Source: Strobilurus pachycystidiatus
Lineage: Eukaryota > Basidiomycota > Agaricomycetes > Agaricales > Physalacriaceae
Length of the DNA stretch: 64,000 bases
Reading direction: 5' to 3'
Assembly (NCBI GenBank): GCA_019915135.1
Contig: JAHLMK010000017.1
Coordinates: 372,001 to 436,000 of the forward strand
Shown here: piece after piece, positions 43,759 to 55,870 of the stretch
Position numbering within the stretch: the stretch's first letter is position 1
Layout: each line of letters opens with the position of its first letter
The notes under the pieces: generated by a model
Told to the model about the DNA's origin: nothing
The model's input: the letters and a program-made list of their open reading frames with translations, nothing else
Databases searched by the model: none
Translations under genes and position numbers: made by a program

Positions 43759-46584
43759 TTACATGGCCTCATACTGGTTCCTCATAAAGGTCTCTGCATC
43801 CATGTACCCGTTCCAATCCTCCCACCTGTCGATGGATCATCGTCAGTCAAGCACAATATAGTGAGATGAGGAAGAGCCTTACGGCGTTGCGCCGTTCTCT
43901 ACTAGCCCGGACCACAAATTCACCGCATCGTCCTCAAAGAGTGACATGGAAACCTGAGCATGTCCCATCTCGCTCCACTCGGACCTAAATTCGGTGCTGC
44001 CCTGAGTGCCCTCTATCGGCGGTAATCCAAACAGTGTCGGGTCCAGATCTGAGACGTCGGGAGACTGAAAGTTCGAATTCGCCAAGGTCGACGAGGTGTA
44101 ACCTGAATCCACGTGCAACGGAGTAGAGGATTGCTCAGACAGTCCCGAACAGTCTTCCAAAGTGGATAGAGGGAGGTCAGCTAGAACCAGTAACGTATGT
44201 CTAGCGTGAAGGATTGCTTGAGATCGAACGAAATGCACTAGTTCAACTTACATGAGGGGTCCGCATATACTGTATCTGAGTACGAAGAAATCATTGTCAG
44301 CAAAGTGCCGATAAACGTGCAGCAATGAGCCAGACCTGTGCTCAGTAGATCGCATAACGTTGAGACATCGGTACAAATCCTCCAAATCTTGATTTGTCGA
44401 CAGTGTTGGGTTAGCCATCTTTCTCTGTCTCATGTTCATGATGAGAATGCTCCCGGAGGCGAAAGCAGACATCTGCTAGCCGCTTGAGTCCAAATTCAAC
44501 TCGTGTGACAGACATACGTTGGGGCCAAACATCGAGATAACCCGTCTTTGCATCCAACAATCCAACAGTCTGCTCATCGAGCGTGCGGCGTGCGTGCAGA
44601 TCGCCAAGGAGGGTAGTGACTGCGGAGCTGCTCTGTAAAGAAAGCGACGATGAAAGACAATCTGGATATGATAGTAGATCATATGTATCATAGCGGACTC
44701 GAGGAAGAAAGGATTGGGGATGAGATCCGACCGCCAACGCACTAGTGATGCGCTCGTCAGTCAGGTCTGTGAGAGACGACAGCACATACCATGTTCAGGT
44801 ATGGTATTGAACCAACTATTTAGCATCGAGTCGAGGAATGCAATGCTGTCGTTTGAGGTAATGCCAATGCCGCCAGCTGCCAATGTTGGTTTTCGAATGC
44901 CAAACAGTGTCCTCAACCCAAATGAAACAACCTGACAGAGTTTCAACAGATGGATGAAAGCCGATATATGCGAGGGACAGCCCACTGGCTGTTTGAAGTC
45001 TGTGCTCGGGTCTCCCGTCTCCCAATACTCATCGTCACATTCAAGAGGCAGCTCGACGTCAAAGCTGTTCTCGTATTTCAGAGGAGGCACATGTAATATG
45101 AAATCAACTAGACTTACTCTTCGTCACGAAGACAGACAGGGCGTCCAGAAAAGAGGCACAACAACCGATCAAGATGCAACAGACTCCAAAAGACACGCTT
45201 TTTAAGCTCGCCTTCAGCAGTTGGTCTGCCGGAATGATGCCGATGATATCCAAGTTCAACGACGTGGCGCATCGCAAGTCCAACCAGAGGCCACCCCGAA
45301 TGTGGCGCCGAGGTTCCTAGCATGAAGCTAGCCGCAAGCTACCCAAGGAAGTGTCACTGAAGGGAGGTGTAACGTAAACAAAAATCTTACACAGCACGCT
45401 TGGAGGTCGTATAGATTTGGGCGGCCAAAAAGGGAGCGCTTAATGTCCGCTGTTTGAGAGTAATATTTCCACCCAGCAGAATGCCACGATGAGACCCCAT
45501 CAATAAGAACGCGGGGATCCGTAGATATACGAGCGCTGAGGGCACATATGATCAATAACAGCATCCCAAAGCTGGTGTTTATGTGGTGCAGGCCGGCCTC
45601 GACGTCGCGACGAAAACTGGGTTCGTGGACGACGGGTATAGGACAAGAGGCAAAGTAGAGGTCAAGTAGGTTGGCTAGCAAGTCCTCCTCGGGAAAATGC
45701 AGATCCGGATTCTGACGACTGTGATAATCGCATTCCCACTGAGACCTAGCTATCAACGAGCAGCATGACTGATCAAAAAGCGCGTACTGGGTGCATAGTC
45801 CATTTCTTGGGAGCTATTGGCATAGGCGAGCCTTTGCTGTAAGTATCTCCGCTCATCATCTTGCGTAGGAAGTATAGATTACTGGAAGGGCCGAAATAAC
45901 GATCGCTCGAGCCATCAAGAGAAGTTTTCTTCATCTGGTTGAGCATATCCAAGCACTCGAGGTCGGAGTCATCAGAATCTGCCTGACTCTCGGGGAAAGT
46001 CGCGTCTGCTGGTGGTGGGGTCACCTCTAATTCAGGGCGCGGTTGACATCGGCTAGATTAGTCGTCAATATATCCGATATTCAACGACGAGCTGTAACCT
46101 ACCGAGCTTGCCTTAGAGCTTCTTCAAGCTCTTCGACACGTCCTCGAAGGTGTGTGACCTCCCTCGAACTCAAGAATGGCTTAGCTACGTGCAGGTCGAC
46201 TTGAGTAGCAAGCAACGAACTAGTTCTTAGAGCCACGTTTCTGGAGGTGATTTAGACCCAAGGGGGTCTCTATATGAAGAAAACTCCGCACCTGGGCTGG
46301 TGCATCATAAGTACAGAGGACATTGTTGTCTATACAATTGCTGCATTGGGCGGTTGTTGCGATTTCACTGTCACCTAGTAGCCGTTGATGGTAGTGAGCA
46401 TGCTAGACAAGACCACTGACATTTCACTGTGATTAGATTCAGCAAAAAGAGAGAAGAAAAAGTGCAATATCATACCCTTCCTTCTTCTGCAAACATCACA
46501 AGCGCGCGGAGCTCTACTTGAGATATTCCTACTAGGCTGACGGATTGCATTGGTTTGAGGTTTAGAGCTTGAGAATGTAGACAT
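43759..46584 (-). CDS. Zn2Cys6 fungal-specific transcription factor
   Basis: DNA-binding regulator; target genes unknown. Start MSTFSSSKPQTNAIRQPSR. The zinc cluster begins RACDVCRRRK in exon 1, continues with K-C from an apparent 10-nt microexon (46417-46426), and ends QCSNCIDNNVLCTY in the next exon, giving Cx2Cx6Cx8Cx2Cx6C. A leucine-zipper-like linker follows (about 46110). The fungal transcription factor middle-homology domain comes next: LLDLYFASCPIPVVHEPSF, GWPLVGLAMRHVVELGYHR, KKRVFWSLLHLDRLLCLFSGRP and ELPLECDDEYWETG. The C-terminus has an acidic, Ser-rich stretch and ends DWNGYMDAETFMRNQYEAM (stop 43759-43761). About ten introns; internal borders approximate. Likely nuclear. Confidence 0.88.
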
Positions 46585-47065
46585 GGCGTCGTAGAAGTCA
46601 GTTACTGATCATCGTTCGGAAGACAATGTTCGGAGTTTCAAACCCCGACACTAGAATCCTTACTCGTATGACGCATGATCCGAGCTATCTGCTATTTGAA
46701 TTCGAACGTGTCAAGTCCAGTGGCGCATGATCTCGAGCCAAATCTTTTGATATGACTGAAGTCTGCCCAAATCTTGTTCTGGTGGCTCGAAAGAACATCG
46801 GCAGCCACTCAATGATTTGATGCCACGCAAGGGTCTACTTGTATGCGAAGATGAGACGGCCGGGGGTGTAGTAAGTAATGTGGAGATAGACCGGAGAATG
46901 GGAACGGTAGGCGGCGTGATGCGGACCCAACGCCAGAGAGGAGAGATAGAGGAAGAGAAATCGCAAGTGATGATGTAACAGTCCGTTCAAACATCGTTCA
47001 TACCTCTAGATCCGTCACAGACTGCAAACGTTGGAACAAATCTGGTGTTCCAAGCAAAACGGAAT
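46585..47065. other. intergenic, upstream of the Zn2Cys6 regulator
   Basis: No gene recognised; presumably contains the promoter of the regulator gene. The decayed gene fragment begins just beyond it. Confidence 0.35.
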
Positions 47066-47067
47066 GT

Positions 47068-47192
47068 GCCACGGGGCAAAACAGCGACACTGAGCCGCTT
47101 TCGGGCCACGGGGAACGACTTTGGCAATCACGAACGGCTCATGGTCTGCTCCATCGTACTGTAGTGTGATCGAGGTAGAAAGAGCCAGGAAT
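47068..47192 (-). pseudogene. Relic fragment of the 637-residue gene (35.0 kb)
   Basis: On the minus strand this stretch aligns by eye with the start of the 35019-37000 gene, including about 35 bases before its ATG. Both contain the identical 19-base core ATTGCCAAAGTCGTTCCCC. The translated match is FVIAKVVPRGPKAAQCRCFAPWH against FVIAKVVPHGSKTAYYRCLAAWH. One base is missing between the relic ATG and this block, so translation from the ATG stops after eight codons. Similarity ends near 47068, so only about 125 bp of the 2-kb gene is represented. The inclusion of 5' UTR sequence argues for a DNA-level duplication and against chance similarity. It should be non-functional. Confidence 0.75.
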
Positions 47193-47352
47193 CTCAGATA
47201 CAAACCTCGCACCTTACCTTCAACCCACACCTAGGTCTTCATGTTGGGCTTTTTAAGAATTAAATCACACCAAGGCAAGACGATTGAGAGAATGCTAACG
47301 CGACCGCGCTCCTTTGATGACTATAAAGTGTAGAGCCCACCCGCCCAACAAA

Positions 47353-50300
47353 TCAAGATGTATCCTGGTAATTGGCAGCCTCAAGCTCTGTTCACGAGTA
47401 GTTAGTGAATATTGCAAGATTAAAATAGCCAAAAACTGACGGTCAAACGTCTGCGCAAGCTCATGCAGAACCCTGAAAGTTGTGTCCCCCTCGAGAACCA
47501 CTCCTAGCGCTTCAGCATCCTTCCCAAACGCGTCCACATCCAGTATTAGTTGGCTCTTGATCCTCTCATCGTCCTCGTCATCCTTCCCAGCATTGGCATT
47601 TCCAAACAGCGAGAACGTGGGTTTCTTGTTCTTTTGAGTCGCCGTAGTGCGTCTTCGATCTTTTTGAGCTCCACGAGATTCGCCAGATACCTAAATCCCA
47701 GTCAATAACCGCAAGCAAATTTGGTCCGAAGGTTGTTACCTTTGCAAAACAATATCGAATACCCGCCTGGTCGCCGACTCCCGCAGCACCAATGGTAGTG
47801 AGGCGCCAGTCCCGTTGCCGTTAAAGAATGTCTTGACGGGCCGCAGAATATCCGGGACGAACTTGCTGGCTTCGTTGATTGGTCGTTTATTGCGGTCTCC
47901 CCGAAATTGCGTAGGAATTCCACGAATATTGTGCAACGCATCCGAGCACCTCTTTGACAGTATCGAGACTATCCGGTTCTCGATGTTCGGTATCAAGGCG
48001 GTCAAGTTGGAGAGAGATTTCTCCAGTATCGCTTCATGGTGTGAGCAATCAAGACTGTGAGAGTCAAAGAACGGTAACCGACCTTGATGATCAGCATCAG
48101 AGTCGGCACTATCTGACACTGGAAGCATGCGGCTGATTTGCTCGCGCCACAGGTCCATGACAGAGGTCTGCATCGCGCCGATATCGAGCAAGACTGCCGT
48201 GTAATGCGTCAGGGATGCGTCGTCTGCTGCTGCATTTTCGGCCGCCACGTCCGGCGCCGGAATAGGCGTAGATGAACGAGGAGCAGGCGTCGACGATCGA
48301 GGGACAGGTGTGGAAGAGCGTTGAGGAACACCTGATGGCAAGAGGGTATTCTTTCTTTCAACCCCGACAAACCGTCTTCAATCCATGTCTTGAATCGACT
48401 GATGAGCTGTAAGAGAGATGAGCAAGGATGCCAACAAGTTCGGTGCCAAGTACGAGCCTGTAGTGTCAGCCGCCAGAAGCGGTGACTGAGTTCATGTATG
48501 TAGATCTCCGGATTCCAGCAAGCCAACGTGGCGCTCCATATAGCATCGGCTTGCTGTGTTGCGAATGTACCTTCAGACGCCTTCGTCAACTAAGGGCGAA
48601 GTATCATACAGAAGTCGTCACCTCCGGAATTCACTGACTCTATCTTGACCACGACAAGTACCTCTTCCAGCTTTGTTACAAGCTCCTTCCACCGCATTTG
48701 GAAATAGACGGGAAGCTGCCATCTTCTTTCGAAAGAATCAAAGACTGGATGTGCTCTCATGCTCTCCACAGAGTGATCTGGGGCCAGATACTCCAGCGAC
48801 CGGATGAAGGTCTGTGTGATGTCGTAGTTCTGTTCGCTTCGTCAGCCGAATGCCTGACTGCATGGATCTGTATCCCACTTACCTTCCGGAAGACGTTCGG
48901 CTTCCCTACAGAAAATACGACACTCCCAAGCTCGTCCATGATCGCCCTTCCAAATTCATCCCACACAACATTTGCCATAATGTCAAACCCTTTGCTGTCC
49001 TTGTCTATGCCGTTCGGGAATGCAGACAATTGTGGTGTCATCCGGCCTGCTGGTATAGACTTTATTGAGACTTGCTCCGCGATCTGCATTATGTGCAGAA
49101 GGTCACGTTCGACAAACCGTAGAACTTGGCAGTATAGTTTCGCCAGCGGCTCATCGCTCTCTTCTAACAGGGACATGTAAGGCGATTGTCTCTTGTTTGA
49201 AGGAAGCATGGAGGGATGTTTCGGAGTGAACGCGGTGAAGGGAGTGTAAGGGGTTTTTGGAGGGTGAAGAGAGGCAGGGAACCCGAAGTTGGTGGGATTG
49301 AAAGGTGTATGAGGGACCAATGGTGATTGAGGTGCAGTCAGAGCCCCGCTATATATCGTCTGGGAAGCTTGAGATTCGAAGATGGAAAGGACGCGACGAA
49401 ACTACCTTCTTAACAAAGCGGCGAACGACATCTCGGCGTATGATGTCTTCCGCGTCTCGCCACAGACCCAGAACATCATAGGTGCGCATGCACTCTTTCA
49501 GATCCAAAGACAATTTATCCTTGTCGCCGTCAAGAAGTTTCCGTTCCCCCTTGCCCTCTGTTAATGCCTGGAGTACCGTGCTGAAATGGTGGTCGAGGTC
49601 AGAAGACAGTGTTGATTGTATTCGTTCGATTCGCTGTCAATCAATGAGAACCGCTTGAATTGTAGTATATGAACGGCTCACAGACCCATTGAATCTCGTC
49701 GACGAAAGCGCACTCGTCTTCCCTTGCTTTGGCGGCATGGTACAAGAGCTGGGTATATTCTGCTGCGACTCGACTTAGATGTTTGGCCTGGTTCCCGCGA
49801 GTCCTGAATACGTGTCAGTAAACAGCTGGGCAGAGCGGGGGTGGGCTGACTTGTCTTCCGAGCTGTCCAGACTTGGAGATGATAGATCGGGGCGGCTGAT
49901 GGACTCGGCTTCATCGTTGGAGGGGGAAGAGATGAGAAGGAGGCCTTCAAGTCGCGTCACTGACTCTGAGATTTTCAACAAAAGATGAAGCAATGCCTGT
50001 CCGCTTAGTCTGACGGCAGTTCTGCATATTCAGAGAATGAGTTACCTTTTCTTCGCGAAGAACGGCGCGAGTTTCCAGTTTCTGCTGGATCGCGGCCTGC
50101 GTCACTTGCAGTTCCGATTTCGAGGTCTGCAACACGTCAATACGAGATGATGAATAGCGGCAAGTGTGGCGCACCGTTATCTCTGTTCTGAGTCCGCCCA
50201 ACGGCTCCTTCAATTTGCCCAAGCGCATCCCTTCCCCGCGCAGGTCCGTACTCAGACTGATGAATGCCTCATAGTCGTCGTTGATGAGCTTGACGAGCTC

Positions 50301-50570
50301 CTCCTTGAGGGTAGCGAGGTAGTCGCGCAGTTCAGTGCGCAGATCCTGCAAAGAGGTATGCGAGCGGGACAGGAGAAATTGTTCAATGTCGAACGTGTCG
50401 GCCGTCAAGTACGGGTTGAAATGGGAGAGCGGGACGAAGACAGGGAGATCATGGCCGACGTCTTCGTCGTCGTTGGCAGCGGCGAGGAGACCCTCTCGTG
50501 TAGCGAGTTCCTCGGCGAGGCGGTCGAGTTGGAATGGATCTCTCGACGAACCGGCCTCGCTGTCGTTCAT
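47353..50570 (-). CDS. COG2: Conserved oligomeric Golgi complex subunit 2 (COG2)
   Basis: Subunit of the COG tether for retrograde vesicles at the Golgi. Start MNDSEAGSSRDPFQLDRL. The COG2 N-terminal signature follows: FDIEQFLLSRSHTSLQDLRTEL then YLATLKEELVKLINDDYEAFISLSTDLRG, with a coiled coil (TSKSELQVTQAAIQQKLETRAVL). Middle exons include KECMRTYDVLGLWRDAEDIIRRD and AKLYCQVLRFVERDLLHIM. A Ser/Pro repeat stretch (RSSTPVP type) sits near 48280. The C-terminus reads KRCSDALHNIRGIPTQFRG, YLANLVELKKIEDALRRLK and DVDAFGKDAEALGV, and ends NYQDTS (stop 47353-47355). Within the last large exon the frame must shift by one base at an A run (T run at 47632-47635), between DALRRLK and PTFSLFGN. Divergent from the hemerythrin gene. 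Confidence 0.88.
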
Positions 50571-50754
50571 CGAGGGTGCTTTAGCTGCACAGCCACATGA
50601 TCGGGTATATGGTTTTTCTGTCATTTGCTCTGACACAGCCGTCCATCTTGACAAAGCGTCGCCTGTACTTTTGTAAATAAAATGCAGGGAGTCGATGCTC
50701 CGATCCATCATTCGAACTGCCCGATATCCACCTCGAACACGCACAGCTTGGACC

Positions 50755-51549
50755 ATGTCGGCATCTTCGCTTGAGGAGCGTAAATGGAACTACGTGAGCG
50801 ACAGCAGCAACCATTGTGACTGGGTCTTACCATGGGCATCAAGCTGGGCGACCGGATGAGCTCATTTCACGAGTATTTCAAGATGGAGTGTGCGCATCAC
50901 CCATATCTAACCGTATTATTATGAATACTGACGCGAAGCGTAGTCAACACCCTGTACGAGGTCTGCACAATGCTCCGGGTCGCTTCACCAAACACTAATG
51001 AGCGCGTCAGCTCGCCGATGGCTCGTTCAGCAAGCGTGGGATGAATCTCTCACTTTACCTCCACAGCGCGCGCCAGTTTGATCGGCGTAAGATCCATCCC
51101 TACGTGCTCCTTTCAACTCACCCATGTCCGCTCGATCAGACCTAACAATGCATCACACAATTGAAGAAAAACATATGTTCCCCATCCTTGGCAAGAAGAT
51201 GCCGTCCTTCTCTGCAGATCACGAACACATAAAGTCCCATCAAGGCATTCACGACGGTAGTTCTCCATGTCATACGCACCAGTAACGTTCGTAACATGGT
51301 CCTAGGACTTGAGGCGCTCGGAGTGCTTGTTCACAAATGGAAGCAAACTCCTTCCACGTATTCTCCAGATGAGATGCGCGCTTGTCTTGACTCCTTCAAG
51401 GACGTTCTATTCAAGCATCTCGACGAGGAGGTTGGTGTTCAGTACAACACTCGGAGCAGGTATTGACAACCCCACAGGTCGCAGATCTGCGAGGTGAAAA
51501 CATGAAGAAGTACTGGACGCTCAAGGAGCTCGATAGCATACCAATGTGA
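50755..51549 (+). CDS. Hemerythrin HHE-domain protein
   Basis: Four-helix-bundle protein with a likely di-iron site; in fungi these small proteins have no settled function (oxygen, NO or iron handling has been proposed for relatives). The seven-exon model keeps frame throughout: MSASSLEERKWNY, LGDRMSSFHEYFKMEF, NTLYE, LADGSFSKRGMNLSLYLHSARQFDR, then HLTMHHTIEEKHMFPILGKKM, DHEHIKSHQGIHD, GLEALGVLV, KHLDEEVADLRGEN and a final ELDSIPM. The expected metal ligands are present: HHTIEEKH (HxxxE), HIKSHQGIH and HLDEE. The pattern of short introns (donors GTGAGC, GTGCGC, GTCTGC, GTAAGA, GTAGTT, GTTGGT) is typical of this genome. The start is 184 bp from the divergent COG2 start. Confidence 0.85.
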
Positions 51550-51641
51550 CAATGTAAAGGTTCATCATATAACATATCTTCTACATAGTTCATATACACT
51601 ATCATACATAGCGGCTTCCCCCGAAGTCAATCTGTTGAATT

Positions 51642-54343
51642 CTATACCTGCGCAAGCGCTTGTCCTCCCGGGGCACTCTCCTGCCTTCTCCGTCTGCAAA
51701 TCAACGGCGAGACAATCCTCCTACACCCATCCCAGAACCTCACTCTCAATGCCTGCTTCGCTTCTTCCTGTATATCCTCACTCTTCCTGAACCAATGCAA
51801 TAGGTGTTCAGCAAAGCGGAAAACCCGATCCGACCACGGATCACTCTCCCAGAGCTTCTGTGTGGACCAGCCGATGACCACTAGGCATATAGCCAGAGCC
51901 GCGCCAACCACAGCCTGCATCCACGAGTATTCCAATTTGAAACACATTGTCAATACAGCTGCAGAGAAGAAGATAAAACTGCACGAAAGTTTCAGGGCTG
52001 ACGGAGGCATATTCGATGGTGCACGTACCCCCACATCTGTAAGGCGTATGGTAAACTATACAATACTGCCAGGCCTTCGAAGCCGGTGTCGGAGCGGTAC
52101 ATTTTGTGAAGGAAACTGTTCTGTAGAGACGGTCAGATGATGAGGACAAGCCGTCTACGGAAACTCACCACTGTATTGACAGACTTGGGCTTCTTGGAGC
52201 GATGTGCGCGATCTAGATGGGCAGCGACCAATATCCCGGTGATAGTGCACAGGATAGAGAGAAAGCTGAGCACATGCTCGGGTGTCCTATAATGACGAAC
52301 ATGAAGGGCGTCATCAACAGCCGGAATTGACAGGAACGCTATGTTGGATGCGAGCAATACGGTTGCCTGAAGTTGGCGTCGCTCAGTGTGATCTCCGTCC
52401 AGGCACGACAGCACGACAACACTTACGATGACTATGTGTGATGTCCACTCCTCCAGTAACTTGTCGACCAGCGCGCGCCAAGGCTTCATGACTGTCACCT
52501 CATCTACCCACATCTCATTGAGCACCTTGAGATGCGCTTCTGCGGCATAGATAACAAAGGGAGAGACAGCTTTGAACCAAAAGGATTGTGCGTCGGATTT
52601 CTCTCCATGTTCCAGTACTGTATCAGTTTGATTGAGGCGTGCGAGGGGCTCCCCAAAGTAATTCTGAATCTGGCAGCGTCCTAGTATCAAGCTTAGGCTG
52701 TAGACACAAGTAAGATGGAAGGTTGAAGACTTACGTATGACTTGTTTGTATTGAGCTGCACAGACATCCAAAGTCAGCATTTATCGACGCGGCGAAAATC
52801 CCCCACAGACAGACCTAGTACGTACGACCCATTTGGGTTACTTGAAGGGAGAGCTTTCATACGAAATGAATTTCGTCCTCCCACTGTGAAGACCGAGAGT
52901 ACGAACCACGCGCTTCTTTGACAGCCTTGATATAATTTTCGAGCTCATCCTTGTCAATATAAACCGCCGGGCGATAGCTGATGAGCACATCTACGGAAAA
53001 AGATGTCATTACCATGAGGAAAACGCCACAGAACGATTCCTTACCTGTGAACATGGCATTGAGCTCGCCTAGAAGCTCGTCCAACTCCTCTTTTGTCGAC
53101 AAACGTGTAGTGTTCCAGAACGATACATGTTTCCTGAGTATGGGAGTTAGCGGATGACCAATGGTAGGGGAGCAGATATTTGGATACCAGTAGAAGTACT
53201 CGTACAACCCTGAGTCGAGAAAATGAGTATCAGACCTGGAAACTTAGGGATAGGTTACTGACGAAGTTCCAGATCGGGACTGATATAACCGTGACGAAGC
53301 CCAAACTCTGCGATATCAATGGTGAAATTCTCGGGTGAAACGAGCCAGAATATCGAGTTTCTATCGTGGTCCGCAACGTAGTGACGATATCTTGCACCTG
53401 TACGATCTCCGTACTCATCCGGCCTCGCCATGCAGTCTTTGTCGAGCTTTAGTTTGACGACGACGTGATAGTTTTCCGGCATCTCATCCTTGTGTGCTTC
53501 AATGACGCGCCGAAGAATGTCACGAAAGTCTTTATGCACGAGACTCGCGGTTAGTGGGTCATCCATGGGAGATTCGGTGAGTATTCTCTATTTGCTTCGA
53601 CGTCAGTACGAGGGGAGGGATTTTCAAAAGTAGGACACATTACATCCTCTCCATGAACAAAGTAGGGCTTTCCTTCGGCACTTTTACACCTCTTCCAGCC
53701 ATCTGGGAGCGGAATACTGTGCAAAATCATGAGACGGAACGGAGGCCAGTCACTGAATACCATACGTTCTGAAGTTTCTCTTGAAAGCTGTAGGGTGGAA
53801 ATCGTATATTGGCTGGGCAGTTCGTGGGCTAGCATAGTGTCAGCATCATGCATTAGGGAAGGTAGAGTCTCACATCGGTATGAACTCTCTCTTCCTATAC
53901 CACATGGCATTGTCGGGGACCAACCCTTCCAGGCGCCATAGACCCAAATCTTCGTCGTAGCCCTGATCATCAAAAGAGACAATTCGATGACGGACTTGAC
54001 AGTCTGATTCGTTGTCAATGCGAGTAGCGTCGCTCTCCGAGCCGCTGGCTTGTGAGCTGACGTCGGGGGCGGGAGAGAATGTGTTCATCTCCACAGCATC
54101 GCTGAAGCCGGTCGATGTCGATTGAGATACATGCCCGAGGCCAGAAGGTAGATTCGCTACTTCCGGCGCAGGAAGAGCAATATCGTTCGGGTCTTGGACC
54201 GGTGGCGGGCCCAGGGAGCTGACGTGCATGGGGAGGACCATATTCGAGTTGTCCCCACTTGAATGGAAGAAACCAGGGATCGGAACGTGTACAGTGCGTT
54301 CCAAGGCTGCCTTGATGGCAGAGGTGAGGCGTCGCAGCTTCAT
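51642..54343 (-). CDS. Multi-pass membrane protein with a degenerate WW-like domain
   Basis: I recognise the architecture from unannotated Agaricomycete proteins but no function. Start MKLRRLTSAIKAALERTVHV. About 150 Ser/Pro-rich residues follow, then a WW-like motif LPDGWKRCKSAEGKPYFVHGED whose second Trp is missing. The middle is cytosolic-looking and charged: HKDFRDILRRVIEAH, NYHVVVKLKLDKD, and ELRQ joined to LYEYFYWYPN. An amphipathic region (FGEPLARLNQTDTVLEHGE, SFWFKAVSPFVIYAAEAHLK) precedes at least four hydrophobic segments: IATVLLASNIAFLSIP, VLSFLSILCTITGILVAAHL, SFIFFSAAVLTMCF and MQAVVGAALAICLVVIGW. The tail is basic (CRRRRQESAPGG). Around ten introns; their borders are approximate. 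It converges with the hemerythrin gene (92 bp between stops). Confidence 0.72.
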
Positions 54344-54834
54344 GATGCGGGGGGTCCTGGAGGCTTTTCATTGCTGTAGGCGCCGGGAACAATCCTTATA
54401 AATGAAAAGAACGTGCACCACAAAACAGCTATACCCCGGATTACGGCGTGCTCCGTTATCGATGAGAGTGCACATAACGGTCTACAACGTTCCCAGCTGT
54501 GTAAAACGCGTCATCAACGGCGGTGTACGCGTTCCACGACTCTGGAATGTCAGTCTGGGCCCTTGGGACTGCAAGCTGAAGATGTTTACACTGTGTTTAC
54601 AGTAAGCCGGAAGAACTGGTGGGCCCATCCGTGGGAGAGTCGGAGGGCACGAGACGCAAAGTACAGCCTTTGGGCAGCCTCGAGTTTGATGGATGCTTGA
54701 AGGTGAAAGGAAAGTTCCACGCTACGCCGATCATCAATCACGACCTTCGCTGGCTGGCGGGATGTCCCTTTTAGGCTACTCCATTCAGGTGGCTGTGCGT
54801 GAATGTCCAAAAGCAGACTTGTCCTCCCCCGACG
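54344..54834. other. divergent intergenic region
   Basis: About 490 bp between the divergent WW-like membrane protein and PRKRIP1-like genes. No coding or RNA feature recognised. Confidence 0.4.
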
Positions 54835-55530
54835 ATGAGCACACCACCACCAACCACGACCGCGTCGACGTCGACAGTGCGCCATGCAATCACCGCCGTT
54901 GACAAGCAGCGTATGCAGCTGGACAAGCTGCTCAAGGACCCGGCAAAGGCTGCGTTCATCCCGCCGCCGCCCAAGGAGAAGACATTACGGCCTGCGCGCG
55001 AAATGATGAAGAACGTCCAGGGCTCCAGCGCAGGCGCAGGAAGCGGCGAATTTCACGTGTACAAGGCAGGCCGACGGAGAGAATACGAGCGACTCAAAAT
55101 GCTGGACGACGAGGTGCAAAAGGTGCGTTGCGTATGGTTCAATCTATCACAAGTGTCTCACCATGCGATATAGGAAACAGACGAGGCTGAGTTTGCCAGA
55201 AAGAGACGCGAAGCAGAGGCGGTGACAGAGGCGAAGACAGCCAAGAACCGTGCCAAACGACAGAAGAAGAAGGAGCGATCCAAGGCGCAGGGCAAGGCGG
55301 AGGGCGGCGATGGCGAGAAGGCTCCCGATGCCCCGATCAAGAAGCGGCGGCTGGTGAATGGGAAGGAGCTCGTCTTCCGACGGCCGGGCGAGGATAGTGA
55401 CGGAGGAGACGACGACGACGACGGACCGCAGCCGTTGCCACCGACATTCGCGTCAGCCGACCGAGATGGCGAAGAAATTGATGGTCCCGTTGTGGCTGAG
55501 CCACGGATAATAATCCACGAAGACGACTGA
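54835..55530 (+). CDS. PRKRIP1-like nuclear protein (DUF1168)
   Basis: Family of small nuclear proteins associated with the spliceosome in animals (PRKR-interacting protein 1). Exons 54835-55122 and 55174-55530 join to 214 residues. The start MSTPPPTTTASTSTVRHAIT is a short Ser/Thr leader. The family core is KQRMQLDKLLKDPAKAAFIP, then SGEFHVYKAGRRREYERL and, across the intron, a very basic helix (KNRAKRQKKKERSKAQGK) that can bind RNA or act as a nuclear signal. The rest is acidic and disordered and ends EPRIIIHEDD. The Met at 54835 is preferred over 54799 because the family begins near it. The family-level call is good; its role in this fungus is inferred. Confidence 0.86.
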
Positions 55531-55870
55531 ACGATTTGCTGGTGGGTGAACAAACAATGCTTTGATTATCTGACGCGCTAATCGTTATGTCGCGAAGATT
55601 CAGGCGTCTACAGAATAAGTATCTGATGATGTAACGATGGTCGCGCACAGCGGTTGCCATCAAATCCAATTTTGATTCATTCATATGTCCAATGCCCGGA
55701 TGTTCGCAACGGCTGGACTCTTCACTCTTCTTCTCCCATCTCTTCTTTTCGTCGTCTCCCCTTCCTCTTTCCGTCCCGTTCCCCCTCACTTTCCTATCGG
55801 CTGGATCGATATAAGCACCGTGTCGCTCAATAACGCTCATTCGACGAACACATCTCGGCCGCCAGCGATT

